Shown here: piece after piece, positions 50,664-59,095 of the stretch
Position numbering within the stretch: the stretch's first letter is position 1
Layout: every line of letters starts with the position of its first letter
DNA from: Clostridia bacterium
GTDB lineage: Bacteria; Bacillota; Clostridia; Christensenellales; Aristaeellaceae
Direction of reading: 5' to 3'
DNA length: 64,000 nucleotides
Assembly: GCA_017527065.1 (NCBI GenBank)
Contig: JAFXQO010000036.1
Location: 1 to 64,000 of the forward strand
Notes under the pieces: model-generated
Database searches by the model: none
What the model was told of the DNA's origin: nothing
The model's input: only the letters and a program-made list of their open reading frames with translations
Program-made: the position numbers and the translations under genes

Positions 50664-50973
50664 ACCACTTCACCGCCTGACCGCAATATCCGCAAAAGTG
50701 CTCATGATCTTTTTTCACAAGCATTTGTTTACAATTCGGGCAACGCCCAAACCAGATTCCGAACCATTTACCGTTCTTTGGTTTTTCATCAACAACAATC
50801 GTTTTGGGCTCCTGCGTTTTCAGCACTTCATACGCTGCCTTGATGAGATTCAGTATGCATGTGCTGGCTTCATCGCACTCTGTGCCTCCCTTTATGTCAA
50901 ACGGGCAATCTGTGCAGTTCCCTGCGTGAGTGCAGCTCCACAGACCCTTGACAACATCCTCCTTGGCCGACAT
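50656..50973 (-). CDS. Zinc-ribbon protein
   Basis: The 105-residue product has an N-terminal Cys set (CTHAGNCTDCPF) and a C-terminal ribbon with CPNC and CGYCG. The KAAYEVLKTQEP segment repeats that of the next gene downstream, which suggests recombination of modules. Confidence 0.68.
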   Translation of the reverse strand: MSAKEDVVKGLWSCTHAGNCTDCPFDIKGGTECDEASTCILNLIKAAYEVLKTQEPKTIVVDEKPKNGKWFGIWFGRCPNCKQMLVKKDHEHFCGYCGQAVKWYE

Positions 50974-51368
50974 TATTCTTCCTCCTTCCTTGCAGCGCCG
51001 ATGATCTCACCCTTTCCATCGGCCTTTCTACGGTAGAGCCGGTTCTTTTGTTTTTCCTCGACCTTGCGCATCTCACCCAGCGTTCGCTGCAAGGCGTTGA
51101 TGGCAGCCTGGTTCTTGCTGATCCAATCGCAGAGAGGAGCGAGAAGCTCCAGGGTATTCTTTGCAACCCGGCGCTGGCGCCTTACCTGTGTCAATTCCTT
51201 GCCCAGGTGACCGCGCTCATTGTGGGAATGCTCGACGAGCTCAAAATCATGTAGGATGTCATTCTGCTTGTCTTCACATGCTTTCTGTTCCTCATAAGCC
51301 TGGAACGATTCTTCGTCCGCCTCACGGAATACCCGCAGCACGTCCTCTATTCCCTTGGAATCAATCAT
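50973..51368 (-). CDS. Hypothetical coiled-coil phage protein
   Basis: The 131-residue, highly charged helical protein has RGHLGKELTQVRRQRRVAKN and LCDWISKNQAAINALQRTLG. Related proteins of this length occur widely in early regions of clostridial phages. Function unknown. AAAGGGG precedes the ATG. Confidence 0.7.
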   Translation of the reverse strand: MIDSKGIEDVLRVFREADEESFQAYEEQKACEDKQNDILHDFELVEHSHNERGHLGKELTQVRRQRRVAKNTLELLAPLCDWISKNQAAINALQRTLGEMRKVEEKQKNRLYRRKADGKGEIIGAARKEEE

Positions 51369-51411
51369 GTGAGATCACCCCTTTGTCGAAATTCTGAAAA
51401 CATGCCGTCCT

Positions 51412-51657
51412 TCACAGGGGGATGAGTACTCGGGTGACAGTCTCGCTTCTCAGGCCGGTGCTGTGTGCCGTGATGGCCGTAATAGTCGGATATTCAGGCT
51501 TTTCTCGAACTGACTCAATCTCTTTGACAAAGTCCTCAAATTCATCAGATGTGCCAATGCCAAATGCTTCCCTGAGCCGCTCAATGAGGGCGCCTATGGC
51601 TTCGGCCAATTCTTGGAAGTTGGAACTTTCGCTCACCATTATGTCAGGATTCCCCAT
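51412..51657 (-). CDS. Hypothetical small phage protein
   Basis: Start 51657 has AAAGGGGATG in front. The 81-residue acidic product (FQELAEAIGALIERLREAFG) is helical at first and beta-like at the end. No recognised family. It follows the methyltransferase gene by 19 bases. Confidence 0.65.
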   Translation of the reverse strand: MGNPDIMVSESSNFQELAEAIGALIERLREAFGIGTSDEFEDFVKEIESVREKPEYPTITAITAHSTGLRSETVTRVLIPL

Positions 51658-51676
51658 TTTCACATCCCCTTTCCGC

Positions 51677-53347
51677 TCATACAGGGGCGCCGATAAGCAG
51701 TGGACCTGCGTCGGTGTCCAGGAAATAGTCGGCTTTCGCCATAATCTCCTCGTACTTCTCGCGGCCCTGGAAACTGTCCACGACATGCTGTTCCTCTGCG
51801 CTCATGTCGCGGTATCGCTTTTTGCCGTAGTTGGGCGGCAGCCAGCCCTTTTTCTGGCCGGCGAACAGGTTGAACTTCTCCAGGAGGTCCATGTCCTTGA
51901 ACACCAGGTGGGCCGTGCCCTTCTTGAAGAACGTGGCGGTGAAATACTTGGTGTCGATGTTCTTTGTGTTGCCTGTAGCTTCGGCCAGTTTGAGGGCGTT
52001 TTCCAGAGTTCCCTCCCATTCGGTGCGGCCGCTGTCCAGAAAGTCAAACACCTTCTCGATGTCGGCAAATTTGCTTATGACGTTGTATGAACGGAACTTT
52101 TGATCCCAACTGTCATAGGAACCGTAGAAGGGGAGGATGACCTTCTTTCCGATGCGGAAGCAGTCGTTCGTCTTCCAGCCGTTGTAGTAGTGGCGGTTCG
52201 GCGAATCCTCATGCCATGACCGGGCTGTCCAGTTGTCGAACAGGCCGATGATCGTGTCCTCAATACCCGTGAGCACTTTCTGGTTCATTTTGATGATGAG
52301 GGAGAGGATATTGAACGCGGAAAACTCGTAGTCCTGGAGCTTGGACACGCTGTCGTGGAGCTCGTTCTGCAGGTTGCTCGTCAGCTTGTTCGTAATGACC
52401 GGCTGCTGGAAAATCGTGCGCCAGTATTTGCCGCGCACCTGCTTGAGATAAGCATTGACGGTCGCATCGACGCCCCGGCCCTCCTGTCCCCTGACTGTCA
52501 TCTCAATCGGGGACCAGGAGTATTTCTCATCGGGATTGACCGACAGCATGTCGCGCATGGCCTGATATTCTTCGATCAGGCGAATGCCGCACGCGGCCTC
52601 GAAGTTGTGCCGGTTGACCCACTTTTCGATCTCGTCATACTGAACGATGCCGGCGTATTCGCTGGAAACGGTCTGCGTCTTGTACGTGGGCGCCTTCCGC
52701 ATTTCTTCAACGATTGTGCTGTCTATTTTCACCCTTGGAATTTCAACCTTCACCAGCGCCACTTCCACATCTGTTTTGCGCTCGGCGTCACGGAAGGCGT
52801 CTTTGACATACTGGATGGTCGCCCCGTACTGATTGAGCTTCTTCATCAGCTCGTCGCGGCGTAGGCTGTAGGGATTGCGGATGGTCTCAGCGTTCAGGAT
52901 GCAGAGGATGATGCCGCCCCGCTCACAGATTTCCATGGCTTTCAGTAGATGCTCCGCGCCTTCGTCGAAGGGCGGGTTCATGGCGATGAGGTCATAGCGC
53001 TTCTGCGTCTCGAAGGTGAGAAAATCGTCATGCACCACGCGAAAGCCCCGATCCTCCAGCACTGCCCTCAAAGTGGGGTCGATCTCGATGCAGTCGATAT
53101 CCGCGCGCTCTATGGCCTCGCGCCATGAATAATCATCATGCGGCGGATATGAGTGCGTTCTGCCAAAGCGCTTTCTAGCACAGTACTGCGCCAGATTGCC
53201 CTTGCCTGCGCTGGGCTCAAGAATGCTTCCGATCTCACGCCAGTCAATGCCAGCGAACAGCTTGTCTGCCAATGCATCAGGAGTAGGGTAGAAGGTCTTC
53301 TGTGCCCGGCTGCTTCCGGCGATTCCCAGGTAACTTCGGTTCACCAT
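51677..53347 (-). CDS. Adenine-specific DNA methyltransferase with DUF4942
   Basis: The 556-residue protein has a Rossmann methyltransferase domain with ILEPSAGKGNLAQY as AdoMet motif and MNPPF as catalytic motif (near residue 123), typical of N6-adenine methylation. The C-terminal half is the DUF4942 region (WRTIFQQPVITNKLTS, then WKTNDCFRIGKKVILPFY). It may protect phage DNA against host restriction. Its stop lies 19 bases before the next gene. Confidence 0.88.
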   Translation of the reverse strand: MVNRSYLGIAGSSRAQKTFYPTPDALADKLFAGIDWREIGSILEPSAGKGNLAQYCARKRFGRTHSYPPHDDYSWREAIERADIDCIEIDPTLRAVLEDRGFRVVHDDFLTFETQKRYDLIAMNPPFDEGAEHLLKAMEICERGGIILCILNAETIRNPYSLRRDELMKKLNQYGATIQYVKDAFRDAERKTDVEVALVKVEIPRVKIDSTIVEEMRKAPTYKTQTVSSEYAGIVQYDEIEKWVNRHNFEAACGIRLIEEYQAMRDMLSVNPDEKYSWSPIEMTVRGQEGRGVDATVNAYLKQVRGKYWRTIFQQPVITNKLTSNLQNELHDSVSKLQDYEFSAFNILSLIIKMNQKVLTGIEDTIIGLFDNWTARSWHEDSPNRHYYNGWKTNDCFRIGKKVILPFYGSYDSWDQKFRSYNVISKFADIEKVFDFLDSGRTEWEGTLENALKLAEATGNTKNIDTKYFTATFFKKGTAHLVFKDMDLLEKFNLFAGQKKGWLPPNYGKKRYRDMSAEEQHVVDSFQGREKYEEIMAKADYFLDTDAGPLLIGAPV

Positions 53348-53568
53348 CTCTTCTCGCGTCTCCCTTCATCGATTGCGGCGTCCAGCACAGCCGGCATGAT
53401 GTCGAAGTACCGGCACAGCGCCCGCCGCGTCCTCTGCTTGATGTCCATGCGCTGCACGGTGATGATCCGCTCGATCTCGTTATTGGCGAGCCCGCAGGCG
53501 AGGCTCGCACTCCGCATGGACTCGTTGTAGTCATTCAGCTTGCGCGTCAGCAGTTCTCTCACCGTCAT
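53341..53568 (-). CDS. Small HTH-like protein
   Basis: Start 53568 follows AGGAGG. The 75-residue basic product (VRELLTRKLNDYNESMRSAS, then GLANNEIERIITVQRMD) has the spacing of a short helix-turn-helix. It overlaps both neighbours. It may regulate phage genes. Confidence 0.62.
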   Translation of the reverse strand: MTVRELLTRKLNDYNESMRSASLACGLANNEIERIITVQRMDIKQRTRRALCRYFDIMPAVLDAAIDEGRREKRW

Positions 53569-54178
53569 GCTGGCTTTCCTCCTGCGGTGTTTTCTCTTGC
53601 ACATGAGGCCGCTTTTCTCTCGATTCCACTGACAAAGCGCCGGCCGTTCCAAAGAGCGCGACGGTCATGTCCTGAACAAGATTGGTTCGCCATGTCCGCA
53701 GCGTCCTTTCGCTTCGCTCCAGGCCAATGGCGGCCAGTTCCGTAGCGATCTCATCGAAGGTGTAGGGCTTGGCGTCATCGGGCCTGTCGTTTCCATTGGC
53801 ATCCTCGTTGAAGTAATACATGCGGATAACGATGAACTCCGGCTTATCCTCAAATACCTTCACGACAGCGCCGATTTTGAAAAGCTCCTCCGCGGTGGTC
53901 CCATAGGCGCGCAACCGGGCAGCGGTCAGAGTGTCAAGCAGGTCATCCTTGCTCACCACGCCGCTCCCTGGAGGGGGAGCGGTCGTGATGTCATGGGAGC
54001 GATTGACCGGCATGAAGCCGTAGTCATCAGGGCTCGCGGTCAGGCGCATGATTTTCTTGTAGGACCTGAGACACCGTTCTGTGGCGCGATAGTAGTTGAT
54101 CGGCAGCACATGCCTGATCTTCTCCGCCGTAACCTGGGCAGTTCGGTCTATGTACTCAGTAATTTTCTTGTCTTTCAT
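53531..54178 (-). CDS. Putative phage transcription regulator
   Basis: The 215-residue product begins with a helical region (TEYIDRTAQVTAEKIRHVLP). Its C-terminal helix-turn-helix (YTFDEIATELAAIGLERSER, then TLRTWRTNLV) resembles region-4-like late regulators of the ArpU/RinA kind. If so it could activate the late promoter at 46.7 kb. The assignment is by pattern only. Confidence 0.62.
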   Translation of the reverse strand: MKDKKITEYIDRTAQVTAEKIRHVLPINYYRATERCLRSYKKIMRLTASPDDYGFMPVNRSHDITTAPPPGSGVVSKDDLLDTLTAARLRAYGTTAEELFKIGAVVKVFEDKPEFIVIRMYYFNEDANGNDRPDDAKPYTFDEIATELAAIGLERSERTLRTWRTNLVQDMTVALFGTAGALSVESREKRPHVQEKTPQEESQHDGERTADAQAE

Positions 54179-54189
54179 ATGGCGTCACC

Positions 54190-54471
54190 TCAAACGGCCT
54201 CATATGTCACACCGCCTCGGATGGGAATGCCCGCGCTGTCGATGTGGCGATTGCAGAGGTCATAGACTGTCAGCCGGTCAAAAACATGATCGTAGTAAAC
54301 ACGCACAGGCTGGGGTGCGGCGGTGATGTCGTTGTTCAGGGCATACACCGCAAGATGGTAGCTTTGCTTTATCCGGAACATATCGCCCATGAGGCGTCGG
54401 ATACCTTCGGCGGCGAAAATGGCCTCATGCGGTTTCCCGTCATTCCAGCGTGTCAGATACCGCGTAATCAT
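54190..54471 (-). CDS. Hypothetical protein
   Basis: The 93-residue product (EAIFAAEGIRRLMGDMFRIK, then YDHVFDRLTVYDLCNRHID) is not recognised. It starts in a four-base overlap with the thyX stop and so is coupled to it. Confidence 0.66.
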   Translation of the reverse strand: MITRYLTRWNDGKPHEAIFAAEGIRRLMGDMFRIKQSYHLAVYALNNDITAAPQPVRVYYDHVFDRLTVYDLCNRHIDSAGIPIRGGVTYEAV

Positions 54472-55430
54472 GCTTCATCTCTCCCTTCATCGCTCGGGAA
54501 TATGTCGGGCCAGCCGACCTGGAACAGATACAACAGCGGCAGCGCGACTTCTTTCGCCTGTGGGTGAGGGGCGCCCGTCGTGCCCAGCGCCCGCAGGTTG
54601 AAGAAGTGGTGCCATTCCCGCAGCGTGCCGGTTACGATGAGCTCCGTCTTGGTGCTGTTGGGGAGGACAGCCCGCGCTTCCTGCGGGGTGAGCCCTTCGT
54701 TCAGCAGCCGTAAGTATTGCTTCTCGGCCACGTAGCACGCCTTCTTCCATTCGAGATACGCCTCAGAATCACGCTTGAGATAAAACGGTTCGATGAAGGT
54801 GATCTCGTTGCCGAACTTGTTCTGGGAGTAGTTGCAGTACCGGGTGGATTCCTGGGCAAAACTGAACAGCCGATGGCGCACGAACTCATGGGACACGCCA
54901 CGGTCGATGACGAACTTCACTGTCGCCCGGATGTGGGTTTCCCTGTCGAATATGTCCGTCAGATCGCCGTAGTGGATTCGCTTCACCGCCGCATTCGGTA
55001 TGGTGTCCCTGGCTTCGCAGTCCTGTGTGTAGATCGGGTCGAAGAAGCCGATGAAGCACGGGCCGGATGCGGTGTCGTGGTGGAACAGTTCGCGCCATGC
55101 CCTGATGTTGCCGGAGACAATCGGCCGGCCGGCGTTGCAACTCATTTCCAGCATCGGCGCGGCAAAGCCCATGTTCCGGATGCACTGGAGAGACCGGCAC
55201 AGTTCTTCATAGATGAATGGCTGAACCTGGAACATGTAATCCCCGTGCTCCAGCATAGCCTCATGGTGATTCAGAATCAGATTGTTCACGATGGCGACGG
55301 CGCTTGATCCATCCGGCTTGATCTTGTCCTCGCTCTTGTAGCAGGTGCGGGCGGCCTGTTCGATGACCGCCAGATTCCCGCGCCGTTCGGGGCGCTCCAG
55401 GATGCTGAAACCGGCTTTGACAATCTTCAT
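54468..55430 (-). CDS. thyX: Flavin-dependent thymidylate synthase ThyX
   Basis: The 320-residue enzyme has the ThyX signature RHRLFSFAQESTRY (RHRxxS, residues about 186-199) and the NEISTRY-like flavin pocket, and lacks the Cys motif of ThyA. It makes dTMP from dUMP with folate and FADH2 to supply phage DNA synthesis. Overlaps of four bases with both neighbours place it in the early operon. Confidence 0.94.
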   Translation of the reverse strand: MKIVKAGFSILERPERRGNLAVIEQAARTCYKSEDKIKPDGSSAVAIVNNLILNHHEAMLEHGDYMFQVQPFIYEELCRSLQCIRNMGFAAPMLEMSCNAGRPIVSGNIRAWRELFHHDTASGPCFIGFFDPIYTQDCEARDTIPNAAVKRIHYGDLTDIFDRETHIRATVKFVIDRGVSHEFVRHRLFSFAQESTRYCNYSQNKFGNEITFIEPFYLKRDSEAYLEWKKACYVAEKQYLRLLNEGLTPQEARAVLPNSTKTELIVTGTLREWHHFFNLRALGTTGAPHPQAKEVALPLLYLFQVGWPDIFPSDEGRDEA

Positions 55431-55702
55431 TCCAGCGGCACCTCCTTCAGGTCTTTTACGAACTCACGCGCCTTTGCCAGATACATCTCTCCGACAATCA
55501 CCGGGCTTTTCTGTGACAATCGGAACACGAAAGCATTGCGGCCGAGGTTGATGTAAACGGTGAATGCGTCCGGCTGTCCGCGGCGTGCCGCTGCGCTCCA
55601 GGCGACGGCCAGGTTATTGGCCGCCCACACGCCGTCGCGGTTTTTCATGAGCGGAACGGCGGCTTTCAGTTTTTCAGGGCTGTCAATCGAGTAGCGTTTC
55701 AT
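55427..55702 (-). CDS. Hypothetical protein
   Basis: The 91-residue product (DSPEKLKAAVPLMKNRDGVW, then LGRNAFVFRLSQKS) is not recognised. It overlaps thyX and rusA at its two ends, indicating coupled translation. Confidence 0.66.
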   Translation of the reverse strand: MKRYSIDSPEKLKAAVPLMKNRDGVWAANNLAVAWSAAARRGQPDAFTVYINLGRNAFVFRLSQKSPVIVGEMYLAKAREFVKDLKEVPLE

Positions 55703-56114
55703 GCTGCACCTCCTCGATGGTAATGTCCACGCGCGGCGCCTCAGCGTACATCTTCTCGATGTTGGCCGAAACGATCTGGCTGTCGTCGTTGTAGGCGAGG
55801 CCGTTCAGCGCGTCTGCAATGATCTTGTACACGTTGTCGATATCCGGCTTCTTCGTGGGGCGAATCAGCCCGGCCAGCTTCGCGGTGCGCTTGCTCCGGC
55901 TATCGGATTTTGGCACCCCGTAATAGGCCCTGATGTTCATGCGCACCTGCTTGTCGGCAAAGGTGTGTCCCTCGCTCTGCGCCTGGTATTCCAGCTTTAC
56001 AAGGTTTTCGTAGCTCACGGTCTTGTGAGGGGTGAAGGCCATGCGACGGTTTCCCACGTTCACGATGCGTGGACGGCCCTTGCCGGTGGGCTCTCCTGGG
56101 ACACTGAATCTCAT
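55683..56114 (-). CDS. rusA: RusA-type Holliday junction resolvase
   Basis: The 143-residue product has the RusA pattern: GEPTGKGRPRIV at the start and KKPDIDNVYKIIADALNG followed by NDDSQI, which contains the catalytic Asp residues. It resolves branched phage DNA before packaging. Confidence 0.92.
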   Translation of the reverse strand: MRFSVPGEPTGKGRPRIVNVGNRRMAFTPHKTVSYENLVKLEYQAQSEGHTFADKQVRMNIRAYYGVPKSDSRSKRTAKLAGLIRPTKKPDIDNVYKIIADALNGLAYNDDSQIVSANIEKMYAEAPRVDITIEEVQHETLLD

Positions 56115-57478
56115 TGGCCGTCACCCTCCTCGAAACGCTCCTTGAAGAACTCATGGGATTTGTCCTGCAAACTCTTCTCGAAGTCGCTCATCTCATAGCC
56201 CAGCGTGGAGAGCAGCCGGTATTGATCGTCCAGATCCTCGCAGGGCTTCCATGTGCCGTTGTAATCGTTGCACCAGCCATCATCAGACCTGACGTTGCCC
56301 GTGATGCCGCCGCACAGCGCCCAGGCCAGCAGGAACGAGGCTCGGTGAACGCCGCGGCGTTCCAGTTCGTGGACCATGGATTCTTCCTTGTCGCGGTCTT
56401 CTTCATACGGAATCGCCAGCATCTTCCGGATCGTCAGGCTATCCCATCCGCTCCGGTAGTAACCGACGCCTTTGGCGAATGCGTGCCAGGCCAGCATTGC
56501 GCTCATGCACTGATCGTAGAAATCCATGAAAGCGGCCTTGGTGCTGACCCTGAAACCGCGGACAAACGTGGCGCGGAGATCGAAGGCCTCCAGATTCAGC
56601 GCTTTCGCCGTTTCTTTGCGATCCTTCATCCAGGCGTTGTAATCCTTCTCTTGGTTTTTTCGCCGAACCCACGCCTTGTTCTCTTTGTAGATCGCGATGC
56701 CGAAGCCCCATTCGCTCATGCGGTACTTCGCGTCGTCTTCCGGCTCGGGAAGCGGTTTCCGTTCTTCGTCCCTGTGACCGCAGCGCCAGATTTCATCCCA
56801 GCGGCCGCTGTACTTTTCAGATTCGCTGGAAAGCTCGATGATCTTCGGGAATCGCGCATGAATCTGCGGCATCATCTCAGCCCTGAATTTCTTCCGGAGC
56901 TCGTCATCCTTTGCGTTGCGCACTGCATAGGTGAAGTTGTTGGTCCCGAAGCTTTCAAGCACTTTCGCCTGCGCCTCGGGATCCTCCAGCTTGGTTACTT
57001 CCAGCAGGTCGAGCAGCGTTGCGCCTTTGTCTGCGGCAATGCTCATCTGTTTGCGGGGCAGAGCGGCGATGGAAACGCGCTTTCGGACGCTGGTCTCGCT
57101 CATGCCTGTTTTGTCAGCGATGGCCTTAACGCTTTCGCCCAGGTCGAGCATGGTCTGCACGCCGCCCACCTGATCGGAGATCGTCAGGTCGTTCCGCTGC
57201 ATGTTCTCGGCGAGCATCGTGGCGATCTGTGTCGGCATGTCCATATCCTCGATGGAGCAGGGCAGCTCGTCCAGTCCGGCGATTTCCGAAGCGGCAAGGC
57301 GGCGGTGCCCGATGATGACGCGGTAGAAGCCTTCCCGCCCCGGAGCGGGCACCACGGTGAGATTCTGGAGGATGCCGCTTCGTTTAATTGAAGCGGCAAG
57401 CTCCGTCAGATCACCGAGATTCTTCCGCGGGTTATCCGGATGCGGTTCCAATTTGGTTCGCGGAATCATCGTGATCAT
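56111..57478 (-). CDS. ParB/RepB/Spo0J-type domain protein
   Basis: ATG 57478 follows AGGAGG. The 455-residue protein has a ParB CTPase/DNA-binding region (IPRTKLEPHPDNPRK, IGHRRLAASEIAGL, AENMQRNDLT) and an HTH (VKAIADKTGMSETSVRKRVS), then a long C-terminal part rich in Trp and Tyr of unknown role. It may act in DNA segregation, replication or control. It is distinct from the short ParB-like proteins of the PP-loop cassette. Confidence 0.86.
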   Translation of the reverse strand: MITMIPRTKLEPHPDNPRKNLGDLTELAASIKRSGILQNLTVVPAPGREGFYRVIIGHRRLAASEIAGLDELPCSIEDMDMPTQIATMLAENMQRNDLTISDQVGGVQTMLDLGESVKAIADKTGMSETSVRKRVSIAALPRKQMSIAADKGATLLDLLEVTKLEDPEAQAKVLESFGTNNFTYAVRNAKDDELRKKFRAEMMPQIHARFPKIIELSSESEKYSGRWDEIWRCGHRDEERKPLPEPEDDAKYRMSEWGFGIAIYKENKAWVRRKNQEKDYNAWMKDRKETAKALNLEAFDLRATFVRGFRVSTKAAFMDFYDQCMSAMLAWHAFAKGVGYYRSGWDSLTIRKMLAIPYEEDRDKEESMVHELERRGVHRASFLLAWALCGGITGNVRSDDGWCNDYNGTWKPCEDLDDQYRLLSTLGYEMSDFEKSLQDKSHEFFKERFEEGDGQ

Positions 57479-57482
57479 GCGG

Positions 57483-57704
57483 TCATACCTCCTGCCATGC
57501 CGGATACTTGGTGGCAAGCGGCCGATAATCGGCCCCGGCCTTTTTGCCGCACTTCGGGCAAACCATTTCTGGTATCACGTTCCTGTGGAAATTATCGTCA
57601 TCGTAGCCATAATCCTGATAGGTGTGGCCGCAGTGCTCGCACTCGTATTCGGCCTGAAAATCCCGGCGATGCTGTGAAATGATGTGTTTAATCTTCATTG
57701 TCAT
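57483..57704 (-). CDS. Small zinc-ribbon protein
   Basis: The 73-residue product has CEHCG and CPKCG pairs around YQDYGYDDDNFHRN. Start 57704 is preceded by AGAAAG and overlaps the upstream gene by four bases. Function unknown. Confidence 0.68.
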   Translation of the reverse strand: MTMKIKHIISQHRRDFQAEYECEHCGHTYQDYGYDDDNFHRNVIPEMVCPKCGKKAGADYRPLATKYPAWQEV

Positions 57705-57958
57705 GACTTCTTTCTGGCCGCCTTTTCGATGGCCCATTCTTTTTCCATGCATTCTTCGCAGACGTAATAGCCAAATCCACCGATGGTATGGATAAAGTGG
57801 CTTGTATAGCCTTCTCCGAATGTTATCTCTTTGCCGCAGGATACGCAGTTAATCAGCGTGTTCATATCCTGACAGATCAAGGGACAATGCCAGTCTGCAG
57901 GGATTTCATAAGGGGTATACTCATGTTTCACGCAATCCCATATTTGAGCTTTTGCCAT
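57701..57958 (-). CDS. Small zinc-binding protein
   Basis: The 85-residue product has HCPLIC, CVSCGKEI and CEEC pairs. Its ATG overlaps the previous stop codon by one base. Probably a metal-binding protein of the early operon; function unknown. Confidence 0.68.
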   Translation of the reverse strand: MAKAQIWDCVKHEYTPYEIPADWHCPLICQDMNTLINCVSCGKEITFGEGYTSHFIHTIGGFGYYVCEECMEKEWAIEKAARKKS

Positions 57959-58428
57959 TACTCACCCTCCTGTCCCTCGTCCTCGTCGGCTTCTTCTGCG
58001 GTTTCATCTGTTGTCTGGGTATCTTCCGGTTCATCCGGCAGAGTGGCCTGGTCCTCGTCGAACAGGGAGATCTGATCCACTTCTTTTGTGGCGACCATGT
58101 AATAGGATTTGGTGTCGCGGTCCCAGATCAGTTCGTAACCGACGCCGCCTGTCTTGCCCTTGATCTCGTCCTTTACGGGAATGGAACTCGTCACCTTGTG
58201 CTGGAAGGTCGGAATGACGACGTCGCGCTCCGCGTTATACTGCGGGCGGCTGTGATCCGGAACGTGGCTGTCGGCCAGATCGATATCCAGGGTGATCGTG
58301 ATCTTCGCCTCGGTGGCGGCGAATTTTTCCATGCGCATGAGCGTGCTTCTGAGCGAAGCGTTGAAAGATTCCTTCAGAGCCGTGAAAACTTTGCTGTCCA
58401 TATTGAGTCCGTGATCAATGCGATTCAT
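57958..58428 (-). CDS. Conserved phage replication-region protein
   Basis: Start 58428 follows GAGGAGG. The 156-residue product has NMDSKVFTALKESFNASLRS and KITITLDIDLADSHV, then an acidic tail of about 30 residues. It belongs to a family often found near SSB and helicase loader genes in clostridial phages. The tail could mimic DNA. Confidence 0.72.
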   Translation of the reverse strand: MNRIDHGLNMDSKVFTALKESFNASLRSTLMRMEKFAATEAKITITLDIDLADSHVPDHSRPQYNAERDVVIPTFQHKVTSSIPVKDEIKGKTGGVGYELIWDRDTKSYYMVATKEVDQISLFDEDQATLPDEPEDTQTTDETAEEADEDEGQEGE

Positions 58429-58693
58429 GATTAATCCTCCTCGTGTTTTTGTTGTTTCTGTTCCTTCTGCCATACGGGCATGTCGAGAAATACTGAACAT
58501 ACCCGACGCCTGTTGATTTGCCGAGATCACCGTCCAGATCAGCGCAGACCACTTCGCCGTCCTGAGTGACGACTTTCGCTTTCCCGCGCAGATTCGCCCA
58601 GTACATCACGATGTTGGGATTGCACAGTATCCTGTCCCCGGAACAGGCCGTTATCCACGTGACCTCCTCGCCGCAAAACTTGCATCGTGTCAT
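58415..58693 (-). CDS. Small CxxCG protein, paralogue of the gene at 49129
   Basis: Start 58693 is the ATG six bases after GGAGG. The 92-residue product has CKFCGEEVTWI, ILCNPNIVMYW, VVTQDGEVVCADLDGDLG and TGVGYVQYFSTCP, matching the product of 49129-49380 along its length. The basic tail (RRNRNNKNTRR) is unique to this copy. Confidence 0.72.
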   Translation of the reverse strand: MTRCKFCGEEVTWITACSGDRILCNPNIVMYWANLRGKAKVVTQDGEVVCADLDGDLGKSTGVGYVQYFSTCPYGRRNRNNKNTRRINHESH

Positions 58694-58706
58694 AAACACC
58701 CTCCGT

Positions 58707-59093
58707 TCACAGCAGGATCATGGCCATCATTGTCAGAGCTATGATCGATACCATGCCGATCGTGAATGCGATCAGGTATTTGGTCATCCTCGCGATTTTG
58801 TCGTTGTCGCCTTCACGCTGTCTGCACAGGTACTTTTCGTATGCGGCCATGTGCTGCCGCCTGTAGGCCCTGTTCGCCTTTTTCAGGCACGAGATTTCCC
58901 GATCCCGCAGTTTGATAATCCCGTCTTTCCTGTCAAGTTCCGCCAGGAGCTGCCGGTTCCTCAGGTTGCTCTCAGCCAGTTTCTCTTCGAGCGTCTTAAC
59001 CTCACGGCTCATTTTCGCCGCCTGCATGCTGTCCTGAAACGCCAGCACGACGCCTTCGACGCCGGCCTCTTTCACCGTTAATGCCTGTTCCAT
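58707..59093 (-). CDS. Coiled-coil protein with C-terminal membrane segment
   Basis: Start 59093 lies six bases after GGAGGG. The 128-residue product has a long heptad region (REVKTLEEKLAESNLRNRQL) and ends with a hydrophobic segment (IAFTIGMVSIIALTMMAMILL), so it may be a tail-anchored inner membrane protein. Role unknown. Confidence 0.7.
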   Translation of the reverse strand: MEQALTVKEAGVEGVVLAFQDSMQAAKMSREVKTLEEKLAESNLRNRQLLAELDRKDGIIKLRDREISCLKKANRAYRRQHMAAYEKYLCRQREGDNDKIARMTKYLIAFTIGMVSIIALTMMAMILL

Positions 59094-59095
59094 CT

